Shown here one piece after another: positions 11,701 to 19,175 of a DNA stretch of 23,431 bases (its first letter is position 1; each line of letters begins with the position of its first letter). This stretch comes from Saccoglossus kowalevskii. Lineage: Eukaryota > Hemichordata > Enteropneusta > Harrimaniidae. The notes under the pieces are model-generated. The model was not told the origin of the DNA. It saw only the letters and a list, made by a program, of their open reading frames with translations, and did not search any database. The translations under genes and the position numbers were made by a program. The stretch lies in the NCBI RefSeq assembly GCF_000003605.2, contig NW_003124904.1, forward strand, positions 80,878 through 104,308, written 5' to 3'.

Positions 11701-13587
11701 TATGGGCGAATGGTGAACCTTTGACGTTCACACGCTGGGCTGGTTCTAACCCGAATAACAGCGGAAATCAAGATTGTGTCCAAATGTGGTAAAGCACTAC
11801 TTTATTTTTATATATTATGCACTCGGGTAATGGGTCATTTCAGTGACGTGAAAATACAAAATATATGAAAACGACATAAGTGTTGTTAATATAGTAAATT
11901 TCCGTGCAAACATGGCCGTTCGTAGATCCATGTAATGAACCCATGTAAGAGGGCGCAATTTATAGTAAAGCTATTTACGAGATTTACTTTGTTGATGGTC
12001 GTCAGAGATGTAATGTACTATAAATATAGACGCCCATGGTGTAAAGTCATCAGTGTGTATTAATACAAAACAGACATTCTTTTATTTATTTTTACAAATA
12101 TAACGAGACATTTCAAACAAAAACAGAATATAATGGTGGTGGTGGTGGTTGTTACATAAATGAATTTTAAATTCTTTAGTTTGTAAAACATATTTTTGCA
12201 TATATTTGTTCACCGGAAGTCAACATTTTGATGGGCATAGTTGCCTCAGCAAAAACATAACTGGCAGTCGGCATTTTACATTTTTTTAACAATATCTTAG
12301 GTCTAAAACTACTATCCATCACACATCATGTGCACGTTACATTTCCACCTAGATTCAAATCAAAATCGATTTAAATTAAAAAAATCTAAAAAAAAATCGG
12401 AGATGATAATGATGATTACGATAAAGATGTGTTCGCATAACTATTTTACAGGGTTAACAATCTATATAAATGGGACGATAGCCAGTGCACCAAGAAAAAT
12501 GGCTATATTTGTCAAAAGTACGTTTATGTTATTTTGATGTTATTACCTTATTATTATACATCGTTTCAAGGATACATCATGGGAATGCCAAAATCCAAAA
12601 TGTTTAGAACAGAATCAGCAAACTTCTTTGTGTGGAGTCCGGTCAAACCTCGGTGGTAGCCATGTTTGTTTTTATTATTAGAGGACGCTTACGCGCATAA
12701 TCATTCCATATTTGGAATTCGCATTTCCTAATATGGTAAGATGAAAATACCCCGAAAAATAAAGCAAAATTACGGCACGCTGTAACTTATGGTGATACGG
12801 TGACAGATGTATAATAATAAACATTTAGCATGCACCAACACCACTCAAAAATATAACTTTGACCGTGGATCATGAAACATCAGGCATATTTAGTTAAAGG
12901 ACGGTGGTCATCGCGCTGCGCGTGTGCGACATTTGTATTGGCAAACATAAATTTACCACAATCCAATGCGCTCTTCTAATGAAAATCGCAAGTATGAGGT
13001 TTGACCTGGGCGCGACTTGCACTAATCACCATCGGTGACTCATTCGATACCTTCCAATCATTTAAAAAATACCTAATTAAAGCTTGGTAACGTCTCAGTT
13101 TGTACTCGTTGATCTGCGCAACAGTCAAAGTCGCCATCTTTGTTTATATCAGACCCATATATCTCCCCCATGCGTGGCGCTTCGACTACCACCCTTTAAA
13201 GAACAACCCTCACGCCCTTTAGCGTTGAAGTGCTTGTGTGAAGTAAAAGAATATTAATCTTATTTCCCTATGTGTATATATTGCTTCAGTCAGTAGATTT
13301 CATATATAAGAAATACATCGTTTCTTGATTTGATAAGCATTATATGCGGCGAACGACTGGCTTTACACGGACAAAGATACATAGTGGGCGCTTCATCGCT
13401 GGAGTGCACGGTTGATAGGAGTAGTGCATTATTACGTTGCCTGATATTGATATGTAGATTTGGAACGCACGTAGCATGACGTCATCATATAACACACCTT
13501 TGCATCAGCTGTCACTGTAGTCGTGAAACGATTACCAGTTTGAATATAATGTATACGTTTTTTTCTTTCCGCAGGACGATTTGCTAA
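2654..13587 (+). CDS. Mucin-stalked C-type lectin gene (whole reconstructed locus)
   Basis: Reconstructed multi-exon gene. A hydrophobic N-terminal exon is followed by eight distinct Thr/Ser/Pro-rich exons, an array of about 14 repeated Thr-rich exons, two exons encoding one C-type lectin domain (CTLD) of about 128 residues, and a short last exon. The splice phases agree throughout: the first exon ends in phase 1, all stalk exons are phase 1-1, the first CTLD exon is phase 1-2, the second is 2-2, and the last completes an AAG codon. Thr-rich stalks are known substrates for mucin-type O-glycosylation, so the protein is inferred to be an extracellular or cell-surface lectin on a rod of about 490 residues. 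Further 5' exons may exist; I could not identify a promoter. Likely ligands, partners and expression cannot be read from sequence. I am confident of the CTLD and phase-1 design and less sure of the exact ends. Confidence 0.8.
2857..3303. mobile_element. GC-richer insert between imperfect inverted repeats
   Basis: The stretch ATATGATATATA...TATTTGGTAATCGTTGT on the left (2857-2886) recurs inverted at about 3267-3303, with one mismatch and a gap of several bases. Between them lies a block (about 2960-3240) that is clearly more GC-rich than the surrounding intron. It has a 66-codon plus-strand open frame (2991-3191) that I do not recognise. It lies in the first intron of the lectin gene. A non-autonomous DNA transposon or a captured gene fragment is the simplest reading. 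No clear target duplication was found. Confidence 0.35.
3982..4062 (+). CDS. Stalk exon 1 (27 codons, phase 1-1)
   Basis: It runs from acceptor TTGCAG to donor G|GTAAAA. The peptide is Thr/Ser/Pro-rich (DVSTPGMIVVPSITLTSPL..NATTTRG), with one NAT N-glycosylation sequon. The joined codon with the previous exon is GAT. Confidence 0.75.
4661..4744 (+). CDS. Stalk exon 2 (28 codons, phase 1-1)
   Basis: Acceptor is CTAATTTCAG and donor is G|GTATGT. The exon encodes EVTLSTKISNYTATSTLL.. and ends ..ISNQG. It is rich in Thr and Ser, with an NYT sequon. Confidence 0.75.
4901..4984 (+). CDS. Stalk exon 3 (28 codons, phase 1-1)
   Basis: A strong pyrimidine tract and TTCCAG acceptor precede it, and donor G|GTAAAA follows. 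It encodes DVTTRTMSTHSVNTETLL.. and ends in RNPG. The DVTT start and xPG end recur in other stalk exons, so they appear to be duplicates of one module. Confidence 0.8.
5082..5171 (+). CDS. Stalk exon 4 (30 codons, phase 1-1)
   Basis: Acceptor is ACTTTCAG and donor is G|GTAAAT. It encodes DDTTLSMHTDSETSQTS.. and ends HTTIKPG. This is the longest of the unlike stalk exons. Confidence 0.8.
5248..5331 (+). CDS. Stalk exon 5 (28 codons, phase 1-1)
   Basis: Acceptor is AATTTCAG and donor is G|GTGCAG, weaker than its neighbours. It encodes DVKTETVDTDATHTMGPR.. and ends TTLKPG. Confidence 0.75.
5385..5650 (-). mobile_element. Relic of a LINE reverse-transcriptase ORF 3' end, antisense
   Basis: Read on the minus strand, one frame gives WKWV, stop, HVLRIEPDD, IPRIALTWAPEGK, a short ARPKEN stretch, stop, RRTVEKK. 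This is the conserved C-terminal tail of RTE/CR1/Jockey-type LINE polymerase ORFs, where one usually sees WxGHVLRM..., then P.GKRxRGRPKxTWRRTVE. Two stop codons replace expected Gly and Trp codons. A GATGATGA-like tail at about 5390-5400 suits an RTE-type 3' end. The fragment is inactive. It lengthens the intron between stalk exons 5 and 6 and runs against the host gene. Confidence 0.75.
5911..5964 (+). CDS. Stalk exon 6 (18 codons, phase 1-1)
   Basis: It lies between acceptor CACTACAG and donor G|GTAACT. It encodes DVTTTELPTSIVHTTRKPG. The TTELPT core closely resembles the TTESLPTT core of the downstream array, so this exon may be close to the array's ancestor. Confidence 0.8.
6364..6429 (+). 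CDS. Stalk exon 7 (22 codons, phase 1-1)
   Basis: Acceptor is TTTTACAG and donor is G|GTAAAC. It encodes DASTRDLHTNDVTTMG and ends LSTLKPG. The VTTMGL segment is shared with stalk exon 8. Confidence 0.75.
7274..7357 (+). CDS. Stalk exon 8 (28 codons, phase 1-1)
   Basis: A good pyrimidine tract ends in TTTTAG, and donor G|GTAAAT follows. It encodes ENQTQILNTNTVTTMG, then LPTPFIHTTPKSG, with an NQT sequon. It is the last clearly intact non-array stalk exon. Confidence 0.8.
7536..7579 (+). pseudogene. Decayed stalk exon resembling exon 6
   Basis: ACGGAGTTACCAACGCCAAT matches the heart of stalk exon 6, where the equivalent reads ACGGAGTTACCAACGTCCAT. The frame continues through ITTETG-like codons, but no AG acceptor lies at the expected place. 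The donor position reads CAG|ATTCAT instead of GGTAAC. It is a dead duplicate of a stalk exon. Confidence 0.6.
7886..7960 (+). pseudogene. Array-type exon with a lost donor site
   Basis: It follows a usable TTTACCAG acceptor and is open for 25 codons (VTMDTPSTNTVTTESL.. to ..LSTKA). It aligns with array exons around VTTESLP. The usual GCAG|GTAATC junction reads GCAG|TTAATC, so a single base change has removed the donor GT. Using the GT one base earlier would shift the frame. It is probably skipped. Confidence 0.6.
8103..8176 (+). pseudogene. Array-type exon, decayed borders
   Basis: The stretch around 8112-8176 aligns with array exons (NATTKVATDSLPS core). The CAG acceptor at the canonical place is gone, though an AG lies just before 8103. 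The 3' end reads TCG|GTAAAA in phase 0 rather than phase 1. Splicing it in would break the reading frame, so it is probably non-functional. Confidence 0.5.
8229..8315 (+). CDS. Array exon 1 (29 codons, possible fused exon)
   Basis: Acceptor is CACTCCAG and donor is G|GTAATC. It encodes ATTVETTPGMTTISVTTK, then LLPTTIASTTLG. An internal ACACCAG|GTATGA at 8252/8253 looks like a normal array exon end followed at once by a normal exon start, as if an intron had been lost between two units. That internal donor would also keep phase 1 if used. Confidence 0.65.
8434..8496 (+). CDS. Array exon 2 (21 codons, type II)
   Basis: Acceptor ACCGCAG, donor G|GTAATC, phase 1-1. The peptide is DTTTIVTTESLPTTIASTTT. 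Its upstream intron is almost identical to that before the exon at 10053. Confidence 0.8.
8620..8664 (+). CDS. Array exon 3 (15 codons, type III, shifted acceptor)
   Basis: The usual CAG acceptor is replaced by TAACTGTAACTGG. The first AG is GGAATAG, eighteen bases inside the normal exon. Using it gives VTTDSLPTTIGSTTPG in the correct phase. Confidence 0.55.
8788..8832 (+). CDS. Array exon 4 (15 codons, type III, shifted acceptor)
   Basis: This unit copies the previous one over 168 bp with only two differences that I can see. The shifted AG and phase are the same, and the end is CCGG|GTAATC. Confidence 0.55.
8950..9012 (+). CDS. Array exon 5 (21 codons, type I)
   Basis: Acceptor ACGACAG, donor G|GTAATC, phase 1-1. 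It encodes DSTTRIVTTESLPTTIVSTT. Confidence 0.8.
9136..9198 (+). CDS. Array exon 6 (21 codons, type I)
   Basis: Acceptor ACGACAG, donor CCGG|GTAATC, phase 1-1. The peptide is the same as array exon 5. The intron before it is of the GTTTACGTTTATAAG kind. Confidence 0.8.
9318..9380 (+). CDS. Array exon 7 (21 codons, type I)
   Basis: Acceptor ACCACAG, donor G|GTAATC, phase 1-1. The peptide has IAST in place of IVST near the end. Confidence 0.8.
9503..9565 (+). CDS. Array exon 8 (21 codons, type I)
   Basis: Acceptor ACGACAG, donor G|GTAATC, phase 1-1. The whole 185 bp unit is nearly identical to the next one. Confidence 0.8.
9688..9750 (+). CDS. Array exon 9 (21 codons, type I)
   Basis: Acceptor ACGACAG, donor G|GTAATC, phase 1-1. 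The exon sequence is the same as array exon 8, which implies very recent duplication or gene conversion. Confidence 0.8.
9872..9934 (+). CDS. Array exon 10 (21 codons, type IV)
   Basis: Acceptor ACTACAG, donor G|GTAATC, phase 1-1. It begins DTITTMVTTES, and this start is shared only with the exon at 10587. Confidence 0.8.
10053..10115 (+). CDS. Array exon 11 (21 codons, type II)
   Basis: Acceptor ACCGCAG, donor G|GTAATC, phase 1-1. It is a close copy of array exon 2 together with its upstream intron and starts the second higher-order block. Confidence 0.8.
10240..10284 (+). CDS. Array exon 12 (15 codons, type III, shifted acceptor)
   Basis: The same TAACTGTAACTGG replacement is present as in array exons 3 and 4, with the AG at GGAATAG. 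It encodes VTTESLPTTIVRNTPG in phase. Confidence 0.55.
10404..10466 (+). CDS. Array exon 13 (21 codons, type I)
   Basis: Acceptor ACCACAG, donor G|GTAATC, phase 1-1. It encodes DSTTKIITTESLPTTLVSTT. Confidence 0.8.
10587..10649 (+). CDS. Array exon 14 (21 codons, type IV), last stalk exon
   Basis: Acceptor ACTACAG, donor G|GTAATC, phase 1-1. It joins in phase to the lectin-domain exon at 11470, giving ..STTLG followed by NTYLDIGC. Confidence 0.8.
10765..10781 (+). pseudogene. Truncated array exon at the 3' edge
   Basis: A normal ACCACAG acceptor and a type II start (DTASTI) run directly into GTAATCAGT. The core of the exon has been deleted, and any splice here would end in phase 0 and break the frame. 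It marks the end of the array. Confidence 0.7.
10956..10965. promoter_or_regulatory. TCTCGCGAGA palindrome
   Basis: A perfect TCTCGCGAGA, within the longer palindrome ATCTCGCGAGAT. In vertebrates this is a known core-promoter element bound by BANP. Here it sits at the edge of a small CpG-containing block in an AT-rich intron. Function in this organism is unknown. Confidence 0.25.
11047..11488 (-). pseudogene. Unrecognised antisense coding-like stretch with poly(A) signal
   Basis: The minus strand holds two overlapping open frames. The upstream frame (11488-11297) reads through LEYVSCDYLVQNYNK and LDDLADNCAFKRYEITKD. The downstream frame (11337-11047) reads through NRPFSVHCENHALCVKSN and VGVKHRVGFDKRESISG and ends in a TAA. 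AATAAA follows nine bases later (11033-11038 on the minus strand). A +1 or -1 shift near 11300 would join them. The block is richer in CpG than the flanking intron, and its codon use looks protein-coding. I do not recognise the family. It lies inside the last stalk intron and overlaps the start of the lectin exon, so it may be an inserted gene fragment. Confidence 0.45.
11470..11788 (+). CDS. C-type lectin domain exon 1 (phase 1-2)
   Basis: Acceptor is TCTTTCAG and donor is TG|GTAAAG. It encodes the first 105 or so residues of a CTLD: GCSRYHFYNEVKMTWESSSA, then QCVDDGGAIASIHT, YWIGLND, TFVWANGEPLTFTRWAG, and NPNNSGNQDCVQMW. WIGLND and the spacing of W and C residues are diagnostic of the fold. 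The long-loop calcium/sugar motif is NPN rather than the EPN (mannose) or QPD (galactose) type. An NNS glycosylation sequon overlaps that loop. Sugar binding is therefore uncertain. The first cysteine corresponds to one half of the extra N-terminal pair of long-form CTLDs; its partner is not in the adjacent stalk. Confidence 0.93.
12134..12149. repeat. (GGT)n microsatellite
   Basis: A run of five GGT units in the intron between the two lectin-domain exons. Confidence 0.8.
12452..12517 (+). CDS. C-type lectin domain exon 2 (phase 2-2)
   Basis: Acceptor TTTTACAG completes a Trp codon. The exon encodes VNNLYKWDDSQCTKKNGYIC, then Q and part of Lys, which is the closing strand of a CTLD. WDD stands where WND is typical, and the last two conserved cysteines are present. 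Donor AA|GTACGT fits the terminal exon at 13575. If unspliced, the frame would stay open to TAG at 12657-12659, adding 47 residues. Confidence 0.9.
12894..13199. mobile_element. TTAA-flanked MITE, family 1 copy B (inverted)
   Basis: TTAA lies at both ends. The termini are AAGGACGGTGGTCATCGCG and the inverted GACTACCACCCTT. The reverse complement aligns with copy A along its length, including shared words such as GATTGGAAGGTATCGAATGA. It lies in the last intron of the lectin gene. Confidence 0.85.
13575..13587 (+). CDS. Terminal coding exon (K-T-I-C-stop)
   Basis: A long pyrimidine tract ends in TTCCGCAG. The exon's first G completes AAG, then reads ACG ATT TGC TAA. The protein would end ..CQKTIC, adding a sixth cysteine that could pair with the otherwise unpaired first cysteine of the domain. 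Possible ATTAAA poly(A) signals lie near 13762 and 13791. Confidence 0.55.
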
Positions 13588-13791
13588 TGGTACTTCCTTC
13601 GCATTGATCAAGTGGAAGAGATATTTGGAAAACAAATGTTGTTTTTAATGTTTTTTTCATTTAATGTAATTAGTTGACAAAACGGTATAATTATTGCATA
13701 TTTAGATGATATAAGTGACATTCGAGTGTGTTTGGTAGTAGTGGAAATATGACCTCTCTAATTAAATTAGCGTATATTTCACAAGATAAAA

Positions 13792-13924
13792 TTAAAGGGC
13801 GGTAGTCGTCGTGCCGCGTCCTGTTCGATATGGGACTCATAGCTACATATACAACGCGTGTAAAATACATTGTTTATTTACATGAAATTCGAACACGCGC
13901 TGCACGACGACCACCGCGCTTTAA
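13792..13924. mobile_element. TTAA-flanked MITE, family 1 short copy C
   Basis: TTAA-AGGGCGGTAGTCGTCG at the left and the inverted CGACGACCACCGCGCT-TTAA at the right, with only 133 bp in total. The termini match copies A and B, but most of the interior is missing or unrelated. It may lie in the 3' UTR of the lectin gene. Confidence 0.75.
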
Positions 13925-15277
13925 CTATCAAACACATTAGCAAGTATTCTCGGAATAACCTCATGATATTCAAATTCCAGTGTTTGAGTCACAACTTTCG
14001 CGTGAGTTGGCGAGGCGCATGAAGAGGTTGCCAATACTAGTATATTTATATTTATATAAACAGTCTTGCGCTTTTGCTGCACATAAACAAAAGCCAATCA
14101 AAATTTAATGTAATTGCGATTAATCTCATTTTTTGACAATATTTACAAAAAGGACGATGACATTGATGAATTCATCGCCGGCGCATCGTGTATTATTTCA
14201 ACGATATGGGACAAATTGCAGGGGAATCATGGGTAGGATGGAAGTATCGCAAAATTTTAAATAATTATTACTCGTACCATGTCTCTCTCTGTTGTTATCC
14301 GAAGCACTATATTAGAATCGTTGATAATCTCGATTCAGTTATACGTTTGAATCACTTTGTTCAGTGTCGTGGACGAATCGTAAATATTCTAGTGTTATAT
14401 ATACGATGATTATCCCGAATATACAAATAATAAATTGGTGTGTTCTTAAAATAAACATATTCGTACATTGACCTTATATCATTCTGTTTGTTACATGCGA
14501 TTGCCACACGTAAGATCCGGGTCTATAAATATGTAAATTAGATGACGTCATTGGGTAAATTCTAAACAAGTATAACTGCACTATCAATGCTGGATTCGAA
14601 CTTGAGCTCATGGTTGAGATCACGTGATATTTTGTGAGATCGGTCATTTTTTAAGATATTTAAAACAATATAGTATAAGTTCAATGTTTGTAATTATTGA
14701 GAGAGATGGGATTATTAAAGAAATATTGCCATGCTGTGGTCGTGAACAATGACTTCTATGATGATAATTACTACTTGTAGCCAATATTTTAACATTACAA
14801 ACAAACACACACACACACACATTATAGCCACAAGCATCATCAGCGGGATCTAACCGGAAGCGAAATATTGTATGACTTGATAATATATATGTGGATGTAG
14901 TGAATCTTAGGGTCACGTGTGATGTACGTTTGAACAAACACTATACAGCTTTGCCATTGTTGCCAGGAAATACAAAACGGCAGCGCAACCACGTGACTAA
15001 TCAAAATTATTTTCTTATTCGGAACAGAATGACAAATCTGTAGCTCTCGATTTCTTGGTATCTTGGTGTGAGTTGGCCTGACATGTGGACGTTACACGCC
15101 TACCGGCATCAGACCCGGAGGGCAACTCCCGTCTAACGTCTAACATTCTATATTTTATCTCAAACAAGTTCATGATCTCTATGTCCAACTGGAAATCCAG
15201 AATGGGAAAATGTCATATATTATTTTTTTATATTGAATATCCTGTGAAGAGTCTCTGGTGAAATTTTCTAAATAGAT
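13925..15277. other. AT-rich spacer with a CA microsatellite
   Basis: Holds a short (CA)n tract at about 14805-14821 and no convincing gene. GC-richer sequence at 14945-15150 just upstream of the integrase relic may be part of the same retrotransposon but was not recognised. Confidence 0.45.
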
Positions 15278-16299
15278 GTTGGACATCTGGGAAGAAATTC
15301 TATGCTAGCAAAGTTGCAACAGAAATATTGGATCCTATGTGCAAACACTCTCATTAGACAGATAGATTCAAGATGCGTCTTCTGTCGTCGTTACCGAGCC
15401 AGATGATGGATGATTTGCATATTGATCGTTTAACCCCAGGGAAAGCACCATTCAATCGTACTGGTGTAGATTACTTTGAACCAATATAAGTCAAACGAGG
15501 ACGCAGTAGGGTCAAGAGATATTGAATTATTTTACATGCTTGACAACCCGTGCAATACATCTTGACTCCTGTATTAATGGATTAGGATGGTTCATAGCCA
15601 GAAGAGGGCCAGTCAATGTGATAAGGTCAGATAATAGTACAAGGGGTAAAAAGAGAACTTCAAGAATAGATTGGAAAATGGAAGTGAAAATAAGCGGGGC
15701 ATTACGTCACGACAATGTAACATGGACGTTCAACCCTCCAGCTGGTTCGCATTTCGGGGGCATCTAGGAACGTCAGATTAGAACAATAAGAAAGATTACA
15801 TTCTCCCTGCTCATAGAACAAATGATGAGTATAGATGATGAATCACTTCAAACACTATTCTACGAGGTTGAAGCTATCGCAAATAGTCGAATTTCAGATG
15901 ACCAAAACGAACTTGAGAAACTCACACCCAATCATTTATTATTGCTTCAAACAAATCAAAACTCACCACCTGGTATATTCACAAGTAGCGACAATTATGC
16001 TCGTCGCCGACATATTCTGGAAGAGATGGACTAAAGAATATTTACCATCATTGCAAGAGAGACAGAAATGGTTACAGCCTCGAAGAAATTTGGCAGTTGG
16101 AGATGTGGTGCTAATAGTTGATAATTCAGCCCCTCGAAACTCATGGCCTCCAGGAAGAGTCATCAAAACCATGACAGACAATAAAGGATTGGTTCGTGTT
16201 GTTAACGTGAAGACCAGGACAAATATTTTGGAACGCCCAGTGGACAAATTATGCCTGCTTCTAGAGGCTGGCTGTATTACTGGTACGGTTAAGTGTTGA
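15278..16299 (+). pseudogene. BEL/Pao retrotransposon pol, integrase region, broken
   Basis: Starts with a VGHLGRN..LAKLQQKYWIL segment and a CVFCRRYRAR zinc-finger part of the integrase N-domain, followed by TGVDYFEP (first catalytic Asp region). It continues with VKRGRSRVKRY, FTCLTTRAIHLDS, RRGPVNVIRSDN (second Asp), and WTFNPPAGSHFGG, then EALAN-like VEAIANSR, LTPNHLLLL, PPGIF, YARRR, WKRWTKEYLPSLQERQKWL, and NLAVGDVVLIVD with a C-terminal WPPGRV. This order is typical of BEL/Pao integrases. It is inactive: in-frame stops occur near 15410, 15487 and 15516, TAG stands for the conserved Trp at 15765, and there is a frameshift near 16010 plus internal deletions. Reverse transcriptase, protease and gag are absent. 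Confidence 0.88.
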
Positions 16300-16490
16300 G
16301 ATATGTCCAGGGTGATGGTTTCTGGCATGCGAAGATTAGGCAGTTGCAGATACTGCAGGTGCCCTTGTGATACGCGCTGCTTATGTGTGGCTGACATTTA
16401 TATCATTGTTACTCTAGTGACTTACTTTGGCCTTATTTGTAGGGATTCATAATTGTTCCATATAAATTCTCCACAATTAGAGGACCGGAG

Positions 16491-17423
16491 TGTTAGGGCC
16501 AGATCAACATTTTGTGTATTTAATTGCTCTTATATTTTTTGTATTTACTGCATGCTATGATATATATTATTTACTGTGAACTTGGATAAAACCATGTGGC
16601 GAATAGCGCCACCCAGAGTTATTGGTGAAAGTTATTCATAGTGTCAAGATCAGTTTTTATCTGAGACTAAAAACAGATGGGTTGGCAGTGTGACTCGGCC
16701 AACTGTACGGTACAGATGTACGTCTTTGAGATCCATCAATATCTTGCTATTGTAAACCGTTTCACTGGGAATTGATTGGCTAGGAAGGTCTACAAACACG
16801 GTGGGTGTTTAATGATTCACATGTGTTCTTTTCGCAGTTTAGTGTTAGTGCCATTATGGTGCAAATATATCGTACACTGTTTACTGTGCCATTACATTGA
16901 TTTTAAGTGTAAATAACTTCACTATAACCAGAACAACCAAGAGTTCAGTATAGATTTAAATAAGTTTCACTATACTTAATCATTTAATTTACATAGTTTT
17001 ATGTTAGGAAACTTTGTTGGTTTCAAGTACAACCATTGTTAGTGTACTAGTTGCACTGTCTATTTCTCAGAGCTATGTATAGAACATAAACTTGTCCATG
17101 CATGCATATAGATATTAGGTTACTTGGAAGAATCATTCCACTCATATTACAATTATACAGTGTCTTTGTTAAAGACAGACTGAGCATTATAAGCCATGAA
17201 GTACTATGTGTATTTTTAGATATTTTACACTGTGTGTACATCACTAGAAATGTATTTACTTTGTTTTATCATTGTATATGTATTTATTATTTGATTTGTG
17301 TTACATTTCAGTTAATCGTCATTTTACATTCTTTATATAGAATAAAGAGTCGTGATACAGAAAACAGACTTTTGTTCAATTAGTGCTGGCTACGGGCCTG
17401 AGTGACTAGGTAAGTAGATAACA
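16491..17423 (+). mobile_element. Probable 3' LTR of the BEL/Pao element
   Basis: It follows a purine-rich AGAGGACCGGAG tract, begins TGTTAGGGCCAG and ends AGATAACA, giving TGTTA/TAACA ends. It contains AATAAA near 17340 with about 80 bp after it. The length is about 933 bp. No 5' LTR lies in the window, so the ends are inferred from the terminal bases alone. Confidence 0.55.
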
Positions 17424-19175
17424 GTTTTTATACAGACGAGTTTTTGGTGTAAAATCACCAAAATCACATTTCCGATGCAATTCTGAAGTTACAGACTTCA
17501 AAAGGAGGGTTTTCTCTAGCTGTCATTACATGGATTATAAGCAGAAAAATGTAACTCCTAATTTTATATTTAGGCAATCTTTTTCGCCATTATCGTAATT
17601 TTACCAATGTTTTCAATAGTTACAGTTATGCGGAGGTCGGTTTACATGTTTTATTCCAATATTTCGTTTTAGCCATGTCTTCTTCATCAGTACTCAAAAA
17701 TCGACCAGTTTCTTTGTTGGGATTTACTTGTGAATCCGACAGTTTCTTTGTTGGGAACAAACCACGTTTACTGGTTAATAAGGCGGTTTCCGACCGAAGA
17801 TTTTCTCTAATGATGAACGTTCGCGAAAGTGGGCATTATTTATTAAGCATTTATTTCTTATCACATGACATGCAATGAGTGGATTGTTTACACATGCATT
17901 GTATCGCGTGCGCTGTGTACATTCGTTTTTTTTTATCTACTTAATCTAAGTACTGTTACATAACATATGTATCAACCACGATGCGATCGACTATAACAAA
18001 TTATAAAAAAAATGATTATTAGGACACTTTTCAATTAAATCGAATAGTTTTCGTTAAACTTATTTTTTTCAACAAATCTGTTGTTATAAGTGGCATCCTG
18101 TCCAGCAGCTTACGTTTGAGTGTTCCTCTACATTCATGCATTCAAAAACAGGTAAACACTTTTAATCTGTTTATTAAAGTACCGAGCAATGTTCGTATAA
18201 CATTCTTATTTTTTTTAACTTGTTGGCTTAACACACCCCTAGCTCTACGATAACAAATCTTTAACAGTGATGTAATATTTATGTTGCTTGTATATATTGT
18301 ACTGTGCGTGGTTATATTTTATACATTTTTTCCATCAACTGGCGTGTGACTGTTTACAATGTCTGAAAACTATATAATATAAAGTTCACATGTTTATTAT
18401 AATTATCCGTGATTCCTAGCAAGTATCATGGTGCACATTCTAGATTATCTTAAAATATTGCTTTCCCAGTATGTTTAAAGTTTCTATATTTGATATGGTT
18501 TTGTGCATAATATAATATTCAATATTATTGAATATAGAATATTAATATTGAAATTTACTTTGCCATGGAGAAAAAGACATGACTTTGGTAAGCATGATTC
18601 AATATATTTCTTTATCTGCAATCCTGCGACGTTGCGAATATGGCTTGTGTTAAGGGTTTGGCCTAATGATAACATTGCTCGGAATATCCCGTTAGATACA
18701 AATTCGATACAATACGTCAGTGGGGCATATAACAATAGTTTGATATATTCCTGATTCCTGACTAATTTGATTTTGGAGGTAATTACCATCAAATCTGCAT
18801 AAGATATTACTAAGTGTTAATAGTAATAGACAGCTGTGACGATTAGTTTGATATTATATAAATAGCAATGGTAACAATATTTAACTTATTGGTGGTGTAT
18901 CAACAATGTGTTCAGGGAATGCATTTTCTTGCATAGAGTGTGTCGCGTACGTCCAGGCGATTACAGATTTAACAGCGACACCACTTAGTATGGGTGTGAT
19001 GATTTTGGAGTGACACGATGAATGACTGGAAGTTGTTGATGAAGGCTCACAGCTGTTTGTCTTCGACTTCTTGACCACGGCTGGGACATTTAATGTATAC
19101 AACCTATCACATACTTGAAACTATGGAATATTGGTTCAGTGACAAAATGTATTAGACGTAGCGACAGCTTTTACA
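17424..19175. other. AT-rich, no gene recognised
   Basis: Contains a 36 bp-spaced direct repeat of CAGTTTCTTTGTTGGGA (about 17706 and 17740) inside an unrecognised 67-codon frame, an AT palindrome near 18510-18545, and a GC-richer patch at 18890-19100 with a 73-codon minus-strand frame of unknown nature. Confidence 0.4.

Noticed and set aside
17102-17383. 93-codon plus-strand open frame
   Set aside because: It lies entirely inside the inferred BEL LTR and has no coding motif.
18113-18151. Possible Thr/Ser-containing exon with CCAG and GTAAAC borders
   Set aside because: It would be phase 0-1, unlike the phase 1-1 stalk exons, and it lies beyond the lectin gene's end and the BEL element.
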